NCBI RefSeq assembly: GCF_001042475.2 | Contig: NZ_LECW02000005.1 | Coordinates: 189,993-253,992, forward strand | Direction of reading: 5' to 3' | DNA from: Bacillus glycinifermentans | GTDB taxonomy: Bacteria > Bacillota > Bacilli > Bacillales > Bacillaceae | DNA length: 64,000 nucleotides | In this document: piece after piece, positions 21,510 through 31,215 of the stretch | Layout of the letters: every line of letters begins with the position of its first letter | Position numbering within the stretch: position 1 is the stretch's first letter | Notes under the pieces: generated by a model | Seen by the model: only the letters and a program-made list of their open reading frames with translations | Told to the model about the DNA's origin: nothing | Databases searched by the model: none | Program-made: the position numbers and the translations under genes

Positions 21510-21776
21510 GAAAAACAGTGACAGAGGACGGTTTTTTTTAAAAGCGCCGCCATTCAGGGAGAAAATGCCCCAGACTGAAAGCATTTTTATGGCAGGCTAA
21601 AAAAACGTTTCACCTCTTGAGTTGTCGCCGGGACCGCATGATATGCGTAAAGGCGAACCGGAGCCAATCCGTTATGTCAATGAAGCGAGAAACAAAGCTT
21701 GTTTTGCTTTGTTTAAAAAGGGTGGTACCGCGGGCCACGATTCGTCCCTTTCAATAAGAAAGGGGCTTTTTTATTT
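21510..21776 (+). ncRNA. T-box leader (tRNA-Phe sensing) of pheST
   Basis: The conserved T-box core AGGGTGGTACCGCGGG is at 21718-21733. Stem I is closed by AGAGG near 21523 with CCTCT at 21613-21617. The specifier loop holds TTC (21609-21611), a Phe codon, followed by the usual A. The leader ends in a terminator formed by CCCTTTC/GAAAGGGG and a TTTTTT run (about 21748-21776). Uncharged tRNA-Phe would stabilise the antiterminator and switch pheST on. Confidence 0.95.
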
Positions 21777-21819
21777 GTCATTCATCGGTTTGTCCAGATA
21801 AAAGGAGGAATTGCTAAAC

Positions 21820-22854
21820 ATGCAGGAACAGCTGAAACAGCTTGAAAAAGAAGCGGTAGCCAAAGTTGAAGCCGCACAGTCATTAAAAGAAGTCAACGAT
21901 GTCCGTGTCGCGTATCTCGGCAAAAAAGGACCAATTACAGAAGTGCTCAGGGGAATGGGCAAGCTTTCCGCAGAAGAAAGGCCGAAAATGGGCGCATTGG
22001 CAAACGAAGTCAGAGAGACGATTGCCGCCGCGATTGCTGAAAAAAACGCCCGTCTTGAAGAAGAAGAAGTCAAAAGAAAGCTCAAAAGTCAAACGATCGA
22101 TGTCACGCTTCCGGGAAATCCCGTCAAAGCGGGGGCAAAGCATCCGCTGACCATCGTGATCGAGGACATTGAAGACCTGTTTATCAGTATGGGATATTCT
22201 GTAGAAGAAGGCCCTGAAGTGGAAACGGATTACTACAATTTCGAAGCATTGAACCTTCCGAAGGATCATCCGGCGCGCGATATGCAGGACAGCTTTTACA
22301 TCACCGAAGACACGCTGATGAGAACACAGACTTCAGGAGTTCAAACGCGGACGATGGAAAAGTATAAAGGAAAAGGCCCGGTGAAAATCATTTGTCCGGG
22401 AAAAGTGTACCGCCGCGACAACGACGATGCAACGCACTCTCACCAGTTTATGCAGATCGAAGGGCTTTGCGTCGATCATAACATCAGCATGAGCGATTTG
22501 AAAGGAACGCTTGAAACCGTCGCGAAAAAGATGTTCGGCGAAGAGCGCGAAATCAGACTGCGTCCAAGCTTCTTCCCGTTCACAGAACCATCTGTTGAAG
22601 TTGACGTTTCCTGTTTCAAATGCGGAGGAAAAGGCTGCTCCGTTTGTAAACAAACAGGCTGGATCGAAATTCTCGGTGCAGGAATGGTCCATCCGAACGT
22701 GCTTGAAATGGCGGGATTTGATTCCAAACAATATCAGGGCTTTGCGTTTGGAATGGGTGTCGAACGAATCGCGATGCTGAAATACGGCATTGACGATATC
22801 CGTCATTTCTATACGAACGATGTCAGATTTTTATCTCAATTTAAACAGGCTTAA
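21820..22854 (+). CDS. pheS: Phenylalanyl-tRNA synthetase alpha subunit
   Basis: Catalytic subunit of the alpha2-beta2 enzyme that charges tRNA-Phe. The 344 residues have an N-terminal coiled coil and the class II catalytic core. Motif 2 is [19 protein letters not shown] (about residues 191-209) and motif 3 is [17 protein letters not shown] (about 307-323), with a CxxC-CxxC cluster near residues 266-279. A TTG at 21811 is too close to the AAAGGAGG site, so ATG 21820 is chosen and gives the B. subtilis length. The T-box controls it, and pheT follows after 15 bases. Confidence 0.97.
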   Translation: MQEQLKQLEKEAVAKVEAAQSLKEVNDVRVAYLGKKGPITEVLRGMGKLSAEERPKMGALANEVRETIAAAIAEKNARLEEEEVKRKLKSQTIDVTLPGNPVKAGAKHPLTIVIEDIEDLFISMGYSVEEGPEVETDYYNFEALNLPKDHPARDMQDSFYITEDTLMRTQTSGVQTRTMEKYKGKGPVKIICPGKVYRRDNDDATHSHQFMQIEGLCVDHNISMSDLKGTLETVAKKMFGEEREIRLRPSFFPFTEPSVEVDVSCFKCGGKGCSVCKQTGWIEILGAGMVHPNVLEMAGFDSKQYQGFAFGMGVERIAMLKYGIDDIRHFYTNDVRFLSQFKQA

Positions 22855-22869
22855 AGAGGAGGACGCGTG

Positions 22870-25284
22870 ATGTTTGTTTCATATAAATGGTTGGAAGAGT
22901 ACGTGAATTTAGACGGAATGACGCCTGAGATTCTCGCGGAAAAGATTACGAGAAGCGGGATCGAAGTAGAAGGTGTTGAATATAAAGGCGAGGGCATCAA
23001 AGGCGTTGTCATCGGACATGTTCTTGAGCGGGAGCAGCATCCGAACGCAGACAAATTAAACAAGTGCCTCGTCGATATCGGTGCAGAGGAGCCCGTCCAA
23101 ATCATTTGCGGCGCCCCGAACGTCGATAAAGGGCAAAAAGTAGCCGTTGCAACGGTCGGCGCCGTACTGCCGGGCAATTTTAAAATCAAGAGAGCGAAGC
23201 TCCGCGGCGAAGAGTCAAACGGTATGATCTGCTCGCTGCAGGAGCTCGGCATTCAAGGCAAGCTCGTGCCGAAAGAATACGCGGAAGGCATTTTCGTATT
23301 CCCGGGCGATGCTGAAACCGGAACGGACGCGCTGAAGAGACTTGCGCTCGATGATGCGGTGCTGGAGCTCGGACTCACACCTAACCGCGCCGATGCGATG
23401 AATATGCTCGGCGTCGCTTACGAGGTGGCGGCGATTCTCGGACGCGATGTAAAGATTCCTGAAACGTCTTATCAGCCGGGTACTGAAAAAGCGGAAGAGT
23501 ACATTGCGGTTCAAATCGAAGATCGGGAAGCAAATCCTATGTATGCGGCAAAAATCGTTAAGGATGTCAACATCGGTCCGTCTCCGCTCTGGATGCAGAC
23601 GAAGCTGATCAATGCAGGAATCAGACCGCACAACAATGTCGTCGATATTACAAACTTTGTCCTGCTCGAATACGGCCAGCCGCTGCACGCTTTTGACTAT
23701 GACCGCTTCGGCTCAAAAGAAGTCGTCGTCCGCAAAGCGAAAGAAAACGAAACGATTGTGACGCTCGATGAGCAGGAAAGAACGTTATCAGCCGACCACC
23801 TTGTCATCACAAACGGCTCTATTCCGCAGGCCGTTGCAGGCGTGATGGGCGGAGCAGATTCTGAAGTCCGCGAAGATACGAAGACGATTTTGCTTGAAGC
23901 GGCATATTTCAGCGGAAACACCGTCCGCAAAGCTTCAAAAGACCTCGGACTTCGCAGCGAATCAAGCATCCGCTTCGAAAAAGGAATCGATCCAGAACGG
24001 GTGCGCCTCGCCGCAGAACGAGCCGCAGACCTGATCAGCCGCTATGCAGGCGGAACCGTGCTGGAGGGCACAGTGGAAGAAAATCACCTCGATATCAAGC
24101 CGAAAGTCATCAGCCTGTCCGCTGATAAAGTGACGAAGGTGCTCGGCGTGTCCATCAGCAAAGAGGAAATGGCCGATATTTTCAAAAGGCTCGGCTTTTC
24201 TGTCGAAGAAGCTGGCGGTAAGCTCATCGTAACCGTTCCGACGAGAAGGGGCGACATTACGATCGAAGAGGACCTGATCGAAGAGGTCGCACGGTTGTAC
24301 GGCTATGACAATATCCCGTCTACGCTTCCTGAGGTGACAGGCTTTACCGGCGGTCTCACCCCGTATCAGGAAAAGCGGAGAAAGGTCAGACGCTTTTTGG
24401 AAGGCGCGGGGCTTTCGCAGGCGATCACGTACTCGCTGACAAACGATAAAAAAGCGACCGCATTCGCCCTTGAAAAGTCGTTCAAAACGATCCTTTCACT
24501 GCCGATGAGTGAGGAAAGAAGCGTATTAAGGCACAGCCTGCTTCCGAACCTGCTCGACTCTGTCGCCTACAACCTGGCGCGGCAGACCGATTCAGCGGCC
24601 TTTTACGAAATCGGCTCTGTTTTCTTAAAAGTCGAAGAACAGACAAAACCGGTCGAAAAAGAGCATGTCGCCGGAGCCGTGACAGGACTGTGGCACAAGA
24701 ACCTTTGGCAGGGCGAGAAGAAGCCGGTTGATTTCTTCGTCGCCAAAGGCATCGTCGAAGGGCTTTTAGAAAAGCTCGGAGTACAGGAAGGCATCGAATT
24801 CGTTCAATCTGAAAGAAAAGAGCTACATCCGGGACGGACGGCCAATATTTTGCACAACGGCAGCCTGATCGGTTTCATCGGCCAGCTCCATCCATCAGTC
24901 GAAAAAGAGCTTGATCTGAAAGAAGCGTACGTATTTGAGCTTGACTTGCACGCACTTTTTGCACTGGACGTGCCGGCCATCGCGTACAAGGCTATTCCGA
25001 AATACCCGTCCGTCACACGCGACATCGCGCTTGTCGTAAACAAAGACATCGCAAGCGGCCAGCTTGAAGACGTCATCAAAAAAGCCGGAGGGAAATTATT
25101 GAAGGAAGTGCACGTCTTTGACGTCTACGAAGGCGAACATATGGAAGAAGGCAAAAAATCGGTCGCTTTCAGCCTCCAATATTTAAATCCGGAACAAACG
25201 CTGACAGAAGAAGAAGTGACAAAAGTTCACGACAAAGTGCTGAAAGCGCTGGAGGAAACGTATCAAGCTGTGTTGAGAGGATAA
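22870..25284 (+). CDS. pheT: Phenylalanyl-tRNA synthetase beta subunit
   Basis: The 804-residue beta subunit provides editing of Tyr-tRNA-Phe and tRNA anchoring. Domains in order are an EMAP-like tRNA-binding domain (about 40-150), the B3/B4 editing domain (about 210-390), a B5 domain (about 405-480), a catalytic-like core (about 490-700), and the C-terminal ferredoxin-fold anticodon-binding domain starting [11 protein letters not shown] (about 712). AGAGGAGG ends 7 bases before ATG 22870. The GTG just before (22867) is less likely. Same operon as pheS. Confidence 0.97.
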   Translation: MFVSYKWLEEYVNLDGMTPEILAEKITRSGIEVEGVEYKGEGIKGVVIGHVLEREQHPNADKLNKCLVDIGAEEPVQIICGAPNVDKGQKVAVATVGAVLPGNFKIKRAKLRGEESNGMICSLQELGIQGKLVPKEYAEGIFVFPGDAETGTDALKRLALDDAVLELGLTPNRADAMNMLGVAYEVAAILGRDVKIPETSYQPGTEKAEEYIAVQIEDREANPMYAAKIVKDVNIGPSPLWMQTKLINAGIRPHNNVVDITNFVLLEYGQPLHAFDYDRFGSKEVVVRKAKENETIVTLDEQERTLSADHLVITNGSIPQAVAGVMGGADSEVREDTKTILLEAAYFSGNTVRKASKDLGLRSESSIRFEKGIDPERVRLAAERAADLISRYAGGTVLEGTVEENHLDIKPKVISLSADKVTKVLGVSISKEEMADIFKRLGFSVEEAGGKLIVTVPTRRGDITIEEDLIEEVARLYGYDNIPSTLPEVTGFTGGLTPYQEKRRKVRRFLEGAGLSQAITYSLTNDKKATAFALEKSFKTILSLPMSEERSVLRHSLLPNLLDSVAYNLARQTDSAAFYEIGSVFLKVEEQTKPVEKEHVAGAVTGLWHKNLWQGEKKPVDFFVAKGIVEGLLEKLGVQEGIEFVQSERKELHPGRTANILHNGSLIGFIGQLHPSVEKELDLKEAYVFELDLHALFALDVPAIAYKAIPKYPSVTRDIALVVNKDIASGQLEDVIKKAGGKLLKEVHVFDVYEGEHMEEGKKSVAFSLQYLNPEQTLTEEEVTKVHDKVLKALEETYQAVLRG

Positions 25285-25289
25285 AACTT

Positions 25290-25333
25290 AAAAAATAACC
25301 GGTTCCTATGTATCAGGAACCGGTTTATTTTCG
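25290..25333 (+). terminator. Terminator of pheST
   Basis: AATAACCGGTTCCT pairs with AGGAACCGGTTTATT across ATGTATC and runs into TTTTCG. It also faces the protease gene and may act on both strands. Confidence 0.8.
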
Positions 25334-26134
25334 TTATTCATACCAAACTTTATTTTTCTCGATGAGCTCGTTATGAGCCTCATCCCAGACATCGACTGTG
25401 TATGCGTAGTCATAGTTCATAATGCAGCGGATTCCGCTTCCTTGCGGATCATGTTCCACGCCGAAGTTATGGGAAAATTCGTGTCTTGCCGCTTTTGCCG
25501 AATTCTCTGTTCCCATGTCGAGCGTGACGCTGAAAGCGGGACCGTCCGGCTTAACAGGGTATTGAAAAGCGATGCCGCCCGCTTCAAAATTGTCGTTGGC
25601 TGTAAAGCCGGCAACAAATTTATAAGGCTGGCCCTCGAATTTGGCCGCAAGATTGTCAAGAATGTCAGAGGCGTTCTTTCCGGAAGAATTCCAAGGGGCA
25701 ACGGCTTCCACGACAAAATCAATATCATGGTCACGGTTAAACATTTCGTCCGCCTCCTCAACAATTTGGACGATTCTTGTTTTCCAATCCTTATATTTCG
25801 TCCGAAATTGCTTATCAGCCACTGCCAATACGCTTACCTTTTGTTTGCCTGTGCTGGCTTGAGTCGAAAATTTGCTGTTGTTTACATTCTTTTTAAAAGT
25901 GATCGTACTAGTTTCATTTCCTTTCTCATCCAGTACTTTTGTTTTCGTTGTTTTTTCAATGTGAACTTTGCCGGTTAAATCTTTAAAACCCTCCTTAGGT
26001 TTAGGCAATGCTTCCTTATGAATCCCTTTTGCTTCAGGAGTATGCTCATGACCGCCCGTTTCCGCGACTCCGGCCGCCCCGGGTATTAAACTTGCAGAAA
26101 GCAATAAAGTAAAGAATAAAGACCGTTTTTTCAT
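25334..26134 (-). CDS. Secreted metzincin-type zinc metalloprotease
   Basis: A 266-residue exported protein with a Sec signal peptide (residues 1 to about 25, KKRSLFFTLLLSASLIPGAAG) and a charged pro-region up to about residue 90. The catalytic domain has the extended metzincin zinc site HEFSHNFGVEHD (residues 218-229: His218, Glu219, His222 and His228 or Asp229). The Met-turn CIMNYDY follows, with Met239. This pattern places it in the metzincin clan. It may belong to the small Bacillus family typified by the B. intermedius protease (MEROPS M84), which I infer from memory. AAGGAGGG precedes the ATG. B. subtilis has no gene here. It is monocistronic, with the pheST terminator on its 3' side. 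Confidence 0.82.
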   Translation of the reverse strand: MKKRSLFFTLLLSASLIPGAAGVAETGGHEHTPEAKGIHKEALPKPKEGFKDLTGKVHIEKTTKTKVLDEKGNETSTITFKKNVNNSKFSTQASTGKQKVSVLAVADKQFRTKYKDWKTRIVQIVEEADEMFNRDHDIDFVVEAVAPWNSSGKNASDILDNLAAKFEGQPYKFVAGFTANDNFEAGGIAFQYPVKPDGPAFSVTLDMGTENSAKAARHEFSHNFGVEHDPQGSGIRCIMNYDYAYTVDVWDEAHNELIEKNKVWYE

Positions 26135-26176
26135 TTGAAAAATTCCCTCCTTAGTTTTTAACAGACTAAAGATTCG

Positions 26177-26190
26177 TCTAGTTAACTAGA
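26177..26190. promoter_or_regulatory. Perfect palindrome upstream of the metalloprotease
   Basis: TCTAGTTAACTAGA is a perfect 14-bp inverted repeat 43 bases before the protease start. Its location suits an operator. No factor can be named from sequence. Confidence 0.4.
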
Positions 26191-26646
26191 AATCCCTTCT
26201 TTTTATCCAAAAAGAGGAAGATGTACATAGATTCTTATGACAAACCTTTCAATATAACTACAAAGTTCGCTAAAATCCGACAAGAAATCTGCCGTTTGAC
26301 AGGTCTTTTCAATTAGATCTATAGGCCTTTTATTTGCTAATTTTCTGATAGATTGTAATAATCTTCAGCAAAAAGATCGAAATTCCGTAAAGGTTGCGCC
26401 GCTTTGGTTACCTGCGGCAAAAAAAGCAAGAGAAAGGCGCTGCCTGACCATATCATTGTTGTTTCGCATTAACGATGGACAAACTTTCCTCCTCTATGAA
26501 CCTTATTTTGTACCTCATTCTTTCTCTCAATAAATTTTAACCAAATCGCTTTCCTCTGGATCGCTGGAAAAAACTATTTCATATTTCTTTTTTTTAGTAT
26601 AAAATCATTAATAGTGCAAAATAACCATTCAGAAAGGATCGGGACT
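26191..26646. other. Long non-coding stretch with one GC-rich hairpin
   Basis: No convincing gene is visible on either strand. The stretch is AT-rich apart from about 26390-26440, where GCCGC pairs with GCGGC over an 11-base loop next to an A-run. On the minus strand that hairpin would be upstream of the metalloprotease. No known riboswitch consensus fits. Confidence 0.4.
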
Positions 26647-26874
26647 ATGACGAAAAACCCAAGCAATAATACTCAAACATTTATCATTTTAGGCTGGATA
26701 TGTACCGGTATATCACTGCTGCTTATTCCGATTTTATTTGGTGCAGGAGGAGTTATTTTTGGATATCTAGTAAGAAGTAACGGGAAAGTACAACACGGCA
26801 CAATTATGATGATCGCAGCTATCGCTTGTGGTTTATTTGGTGTTGTATTAGGAATGGCTACGGCCGGATATTAA
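26647..26874 (+). CDS. Small hypothetical membrane protein (75 aa)
   Basis: A 75-residue protein with a polar N-terminus (TKNPSNNTQT) and two membrane helices (about residues 12-38 and 50-72) joined by a short basic loop. The glycine-rich helices resemble DUF4190-type small membrane proteins, but I do not claim the family. A longer start at 26614 exists. ATG 26647 is chosen because AGAAAGGA lies 8 bases before it. A terminator follows, so it is a single-gene unit of unknown function. Confidence 0.6.
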   Translation: MTKNPSNNTQTFIILGWICTGISLLLIPILFGAGGVIFGYLVRSNGKVQHGTIMMIAAIACGLFGVVLGMATAGY

Positions 26875-26917
26875 ATTCATTTCAAGCGATAACGGGAATC
26901 TGGGACAGTCAGTATAC

Positions 26918-26951
26918 ATAAAAAAAGCAGGCCGGGTGGTCTGCTTTTTTA
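26918..26951 (+). terminator. Terminator after the small membrane gene
   Basis: AAAAAAGCAGGCC pairs with GGTCTGCTTTTTT around GGGT. The symmetric A/T runs make it usable on both strands. Confidence 0.85.
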
Positions 26952-27479
26952 CTTGATTATGATGCCGGGATGCCGATGGACCGTGATCCCAGGACGTACC
27001 TTTTGCTGCCCCTGTTTTTCAATGCTCTTTAAGAAGGGGTTATGATAATTGGGATTGATTTATGTGGAATATCTCAGTGATTCCAATATAACTAAGTACA
27101 TGACATAATAAAGCAAAGCTTAATCAGGAGAATCTGTTATAGAATGTGACTGCCGTGACACCGAAGAATTGAAATATTTGTAGAATGGTTACTCTTATTG
27201 GGAGCTAGCATAAAAAATTAATGAAAATGACAGAGAAATAATCCTTATGACCATGAAGATCATTATGTCTTCCCAAGACGATACCCATTCCGTTTCGAAT
27301 ATTTACTGTAAATGGATCGATGATAAGAATATTGTCAGTTCATCGTGAAAAGCCGGGATTAATGCAGGATATAGCCGCGAGCGGAAATACTCCCCCGGAA
27401 ACCCGTGAATTTGCCCTCGAGCTTCCTGCCAAAACCGCCGGGAACCCCTGCAAGTCAGGAATTCCCGCTTTTGGCGTAT
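26952..27479. other. Non-coding stretch upstream of rnhC 3' end
   Basis: No gene can be supported. Short open stretches occur (for example 27240-27330 and 27320-27538) but lack ribosome sites, and the latter overlaps rnhC. The right part should hold the rnhC terminator. A CGGGAA...TTCCCG stem at about 27435-27468 on the minus strand is a weak candidate. Confidence 0.4.
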
Positions 27480-28421
27480 TCAGCTTTTCGACGCCAGCCT
27501 CATCGCTTTCTGTGTATTTGCAAAGTGGCGTTTCGTGAAATGACCGAGCGCTGCTTCGCCGTGTTTCCTGATCAGCTTTGCCGCCGCTTCATCGACGAAC
27601 GGTCCCGCTCCTTTCGGCAGTGTCATGCCGGCTTCTTTTGAAAGCTTGTTCATTTCCATTAAAAATGAATAGCGCGCGATGATCGAAGCGGCGGCGACGG
27701 ACAGGTGAATGCCTTCCGCTTTTGTGCTGAAATATGTACGTTCTTTGATCGCGTTTCTGCCGGCCAGGTGTTTAAAATAAACGGCCGGTTCTGCGAACTG
27801 GTCGATTAAAATGGCTTCAGGCCGGGTTCCGTCCAGTTTTTTCAGAAGGTTTGTGATCGCCTGGTTGTGCAGGAGGGCTTTCATTTTTCCCTGGCTCATG
27901 CCTTTTTCCTGCAATTCATTGTATTTTTCGTTTTTTAACACGAGCAGGCTGTATGGGACCGTCTTGATGAGGTCGCGGGCGATTTCGACGATTTGCGGAT
28001 CTTTTAAATGTTTGGAATCCTTGACGCCGAGCTCTTGCAGAAGCGGAAGCTTTGTTTTATCCGCATACACGCATGCGACGGTCATCGGACCGAAGAAATC
28101 GCCGGTCCCGACTTCGTCCGAGCCGATGACAGACATTGAGCCGATGCCTTCAGGCGGCTGATAAAGAGAAGCGGTACGCGGTTTGGCAGCGGATTTTGCT
28201 GCTGTCGGTGCTTCGGTTGACGCCGCCCAGCGCCCGGCTTCTGTTTCGGCGTTTTTCCCCTGAAACAGCACCTTTCCGGATTTATATGCCGTAATGGTGC
28301 AGCCTTGGGGCTTCGCCTGAAAAACCGCTCCCTGTACAGAAAGAGAGGTGATGTCGGAACGGTAATGGCTTTTCATGCGTTCAATAACAGACTGGGGAAC
28401 TTTTAAAACTGAATGTGACAC
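27480..28421 (-). CDS. rnhC: Ribonuclease HIII
   Basis: Cuts the RNA strand of RNA-DNA hybrids, helping remove R-loops. The 313 residues match the B. subtilis length: an N-terminal TBP-like substrate-binding domain (about 1-80), then the RNase H fold. Catalytic acidic residues lie in GSDEVGTGDFFGPM (about residues 99-112) and in KDSKHLKDPQ nearby. The start is GTG 28421 with AAAGGAG 8 bases upstream. It is divergent from zapA. Confidence 0.94.
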   Translation of the reverse strand: MSHSVLKVPQSVIERMKSHYRSDITSLSVQGAVFQAKPQGCTITAYKSGKVLFQGKNAETEAGRWAASTEAPTAAKSAAKPRTASLYQPPEGIGSMSVIGSDEVGTGDFFGPMTVACVYADKTKLPLLQELGVKDSKHLKDPQIVEIARDLIKTVPYSLLVLKNEKYNELQEKGMSQGKMKALLHNQAITNLLKKLDGTRPEAILIDQFAEPAVYFKHLAGRNAIKERTYFSTKAEGIHLSVAAASIIARYSFLMEMNKLSKEAGMTLPKGAGPFVDEAAAKLIRKHGEAALGHFTKRHFANTQKAMRLASKS

Positions 28422-28570
28422 GGTTTAATCTCCTTTTTTAGCCGGTAAAACAGGCTTTTTCACACGTTTTTATAAGTGTATCATAACAGCGGAAGGCTCG
28501 TCTTTCCATTCAATCTCTAAACATGTTATGATAGAGTCTAGGATTCTCGTTGAGGAATGGAGGAGAAACG

Positions 28571-28828
28571 TTGTCTGATGGTCGAAAAACGAAAACAACA
28601 GTTGACATCTACGGTCAGCAATTCACAATTATCGGCGATGAAACGAAAAGCCATATGAGGCACGTTGCCTCAATTGTCGATGATAAAATGAGAGAAATCA
28701 ATGAAAAAAATCCGTATCTTGACATAAATAAACTCGCCGTTTTGACAGCGGTGAATGTTGTGCATGATTATCTGAAGCTGAAGGAAGAATTTGAGAGATT
28801 GAAAGGACAAATTAAAGAAAAGGATTGA
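28571..28828 (+). CDS. zapA: Cell division protein ZapA
   Basis: ZapA binds and bundles FtsZ at the division ring. The 85 residues begin with the conserved [16 protein letters not shown] and end in a coiled coil (about 50-85). GGAGGAG sits just before TTG 28571, which matches the known MSDG start. An ATG at 28550 would add seven residues and overlap this ribosome site. yshB follows with little or no gap. Confidence 0.93.
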   Translation: MSDGRKTKTTVDIYGQQFTIIGDETKSHMRHVASIVDDKMREINEKNPYLDINKLAVLTAVNVVHDYLKLKEEFERLKGQIKEKD

Positions 28829-28836
28829 ACATCACG

Positions 28837-29370
28837 ATGCTAGATATCATCATTATTGTTTTGCTTTTGTCCGGTCTGTTTATCGGTCTGAAAAGAGGAT
28901 TTATCCGCCAGTTTATCCGTTTGGTGACGTTTATCGCAGCGATTGCCGTGGCGGGGATCTATTACCGCGATCTTGCGCCGAAGCTGAGCTGGATTCCGTC
29001 GCCGGATTTCACGGGCGGGCAGTCCGCGCTTACATTTATCAACGGAAGCATTGAAAATGCCTACTATAATATGATTGCGTTTCTGATTCTCTTTTTCCTG
29101 ACGATTATCCTATTGAGAATTGCGGCATCATTTTTGGATGCTGTCGCGCAAATCCCGGTTCTTAAACAAATCAACCAAATTTTCGGAGCTGTGCTCGGTT
29201 TTGCGGAGATTTACCTGTTCATTTTCATCGTCCTGTTCGTCGGATCGCTGCTGCCGATCGACGTTCTGCAAAACATGATGGCCCACTCTGTATTGGCTGA
29301 TGTGATTGTGAATAAAACCCCGTATTTATCAAACTTGTTAAAGAATCTGCCGGTTCAGTACGGATCTTAA
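28837..29370 (+). CDS. yshB: CvpA-family membrane protein YshB
   Basis: A 177-residue membrane protein of the CvpA family with four hydrophobic segments (about residues 2-20, 27-45, 77-100 and 118-140) and the family motif GLKRGFIRQFIRL near residue 16. CvpA proteins are linked to colicin V production in Enterobacteria, and their role in Bacillus is unclear. A TTG at 28825 abuts the AAAGGA sequence; ATG 28837 gives the B. subtilis length. Likely co-transcribed with zapA. Confidence 0.9.
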   Translation: MLDIIIIVLLLSGLFIGLKRGFIRQFIRLVTFIAAIAVAGIYYRDLAPKLSWIPSPDFTGGQSALTFINGSIENAYYNMIAFLILFFLTIILLRIAASFLDAVAQIPVLKQINQIFGAVLGFAEIYLFIFIVLFVGSLLPIDVLQNMMAHSVLADVIVNKTPYLSNLLKNLPVQYGS

Positions 29371-29402
29371 AAACTTCTCTTTTCGGAGAAGTTTTTTTTC
29401 CG
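29369..29402 (+). terminator. Terminator after yshB
   Basis: AAACTTCTC pairs with GAGAAGTTT over TTTTCG, followed by TTTTTTCC. Confidence 0.85.
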
Positions 29403-29489
29403 GCTGCAATTTGTCGAATGATTGTAGGATCAGTCAAAAATTTGTATGATTGAATCAGGTGAACACGGGGAAATAAGAGGTGAAACATA

Positions 29490-31205
29490 TTGCATAAAAA
29501 AGATGTCATCAGATTGCTTGAAACGATTGCGATTTACATGGAGCTAAAAGGGGACAACCCGTTTAAAATATCCGCTTTCAGAAAAGCCGCCGCGGCGCTT
29601 GAACAAGATGACCGCAGCCTCTCCGAAATCGATGATATGATGTCTCTTTCCGGGATTGGCAAAGGGACGTACGCCGTCATTAAGGAATATATGGATCACG
29701 GGGCATCGAGCACGCTTGAGCGTTTAAAAGAGGAGGTTCCGGAAGGACTTATTCCGCTTTTGAAGGTGCCCGGGCTCGGCGGCAAAAAAATCGCCAAACT
29801 CTACCAGGAATTGGGCGTCTGTGACGCGGAATCATTAAAAGAGGCCTGTGAGCAGCAAAAGGTTCAGGGGCTGGCTGGATTCGGCAAAAAAACGGAGGAA
29901 AAAATCCTTCAGGCTCTCGGAGAAGCCGGAAAACGCCCTGAACGGTATCCGATCGCGGCGGCGCTCGCCGTCGCCCAGGTGATCGAAGGGCAGCTTGAAG
30001 GGCTCCCGGGGCTGATCAAGTTTTCGCGCGCCGGAAGCCTCAGACGGGCCAAAGAAACCGTGAAAGACCTGGACTATATCATGGCCGTCACAGATCCGGC
30101 CCTGGTCCGCGAGGGGCTCCTGAAGCTGTCAAACATTAAAGAGGTCATTGCCAGCGGTGATACGAAAGTATCGCTGACATTTGCGTTTGAATACGAAATC
30201 AGCGCCGATTTCAGGCTTGTGACCGAAGAGCAGTTTCCGACGACGCTCCACCATTTTACAGGATCAAAAGATCATAATATAAAAATGCGCCAGCTCGCCA
30301 AAGAAAGAGGCGAAAGAATCAGCGAGTACGGAGTCGAGACGGTTGAAACGGGAGACATTCAAACGTTCTCAAGCGAAAAAGAGTTTTTCGCCCACTTCGG
30401 ACTTCCCTTTATTCCGCCTGAGCTGAGGGAGACAGGGAAAGAAGTCGATGAGTACAGCGACGACATCGGACTGATTACCGCAGATGATATCAAAGGGGAT
30501 CTCCATATGCACTCGGCGTGGAGCGACGGCGCGTTTTCGATCAGGGAAATGGCCGAAGCCTGCATGGCAAAAGGATACAAGTATATGGCGATCACCGATC
30601 ATTCGCAATATTTAAAAGTCGCAGGCGGCTTAACGCCGGAAAGGCTGCGCATGCAAGCGAAGGAAATTGATGAACTGAATAAAGAATTTACCGATTTTCA
30701 CATATTCAAAGGCGTTGAGATGGATATACTGCCTGACGGATCACTCGACTATGACGATGAGCTGCTGGCGGAAATGGATCTTGTGATCGCTTCCATCCAT
30801 TCAAGCTTTTCACAGCCGGAGCACGTCATCATGAAACGGCTCGAAAACGCGCTGAAAAATCAGCACGTCGATATTATCGCCCACCCAACCGGCCGGCTCA
30901 TCGGAAGACGGGCGGGCTATGAAGTCGATATCGACCGGCTGATCGAACTCGCCAAAGAAACGAATACGGCGTTGGAGCTGAACGCCAACCCCGCCCGGCT
31001 AGATCTCAGAATGGAGCATTTGCTCAAAGCGAATGCCGCAGGGGTGACGCTTGTCATTAATACGGACGCCCACAACACGTCGATGCTTGACGATATGGAA
31101 ACGGGCGTTACGGCAGCGAGAAAAGGATGGACCCCTCAAGCGAACGTATTGAATGCCCGTTCGCTTGACGAAGTCCGCGCGTTTTTGTCTCGCCGCCGAT
31201 CTTAA
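29490..31205 (+). CDS. polX: DNA polymerase/3'-5' exonuclease PolX
   Basis: A bacterial family X polymerase used in base-excision repair gap filling. Of 571 residues, the N-terminal half is the Pol X domain with helix-hairpin-helix motifs (LSGIGKGTYAVI about residue 53, PGLGGKKIAKLY about 93). The C-terminal half is a PHP exonuclease domain starting GDLHMHSAWSDGAFS (about 334) with further metal sites at ITDHSQY and IIAHPTGR. The start is TTG 29490 behind AAGAGGTG. mutSB follows after 10 bases. Confidence 0.95.
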   Translation: MHKKDVIRLLETIAIYMELKGDNPFKISAFRKAAAALEQDDRSLSEIDDMMSLSGIGKGTYAVIKEYMDHGASSTLERLKEEVPEGLIPLLKVPGLGGKKIAKLYQELGVCDAESLKEACEQQKVQGLAGFGKKTEEKILQALGEAGKRPERYPIAAALAVAQVIEGQLEGLPGLIKFSRAGSLRRAKETVKDLDYIMAVTDPALVREGLLKLSNIKEVIASGDTKVSLTFAFEYEISADFRLVTEEQFPTTLHHFTGSKDHNIKMRQLAKERGERISEYGVETVETGDIQTFSSEKEFFAHFGLPFIPPELRETGKEVDEYSDDIGLITADDIKGDLHMHSAWSDGAFSIREMAEACMAKGYKYMAITDHSQYLKVAGGLTPERLRMQAKEIDELNKEFTDFHIFKGVEMDILPDGSLDYDDELLAEMDLVIASIHSSFSQPEHVIMKRLENALKNQHVDIIAHPTGRLIGRRAGYEVDIDRLIELAKETNTALELNANPARLDLRMEHLLKANAAGVTLVINTDAHNTSMLDDMETGVTAARKGWTPQANVLNARSLDEVRAFLSRRRS

Positions 31206-31215
31206 GGAGGTTTAA

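Noticed and set aside
25373..25978. 201-codon plus-strand open frame antisense to the metalloprotease
   Set aside because: It lies entirely opposite a gene with signal peptide and zinc motif, has no ribosome site and looks like no protein family.
26390..26440. Cyclic-di-GMP or cyclic-di-AMP riboswitch
   Set aside because: GGTTGCGCCGC...GGTTACC looked similar to part of a GEMM aptamer, but the remaining conserved segments are missing on both strands.
27320..27641. Short plus-strand frames near the rnhC 3' end
   Set aside because: No Shine-Dalgarno, unlike proteins, and overlapping rnhC on the other strand.
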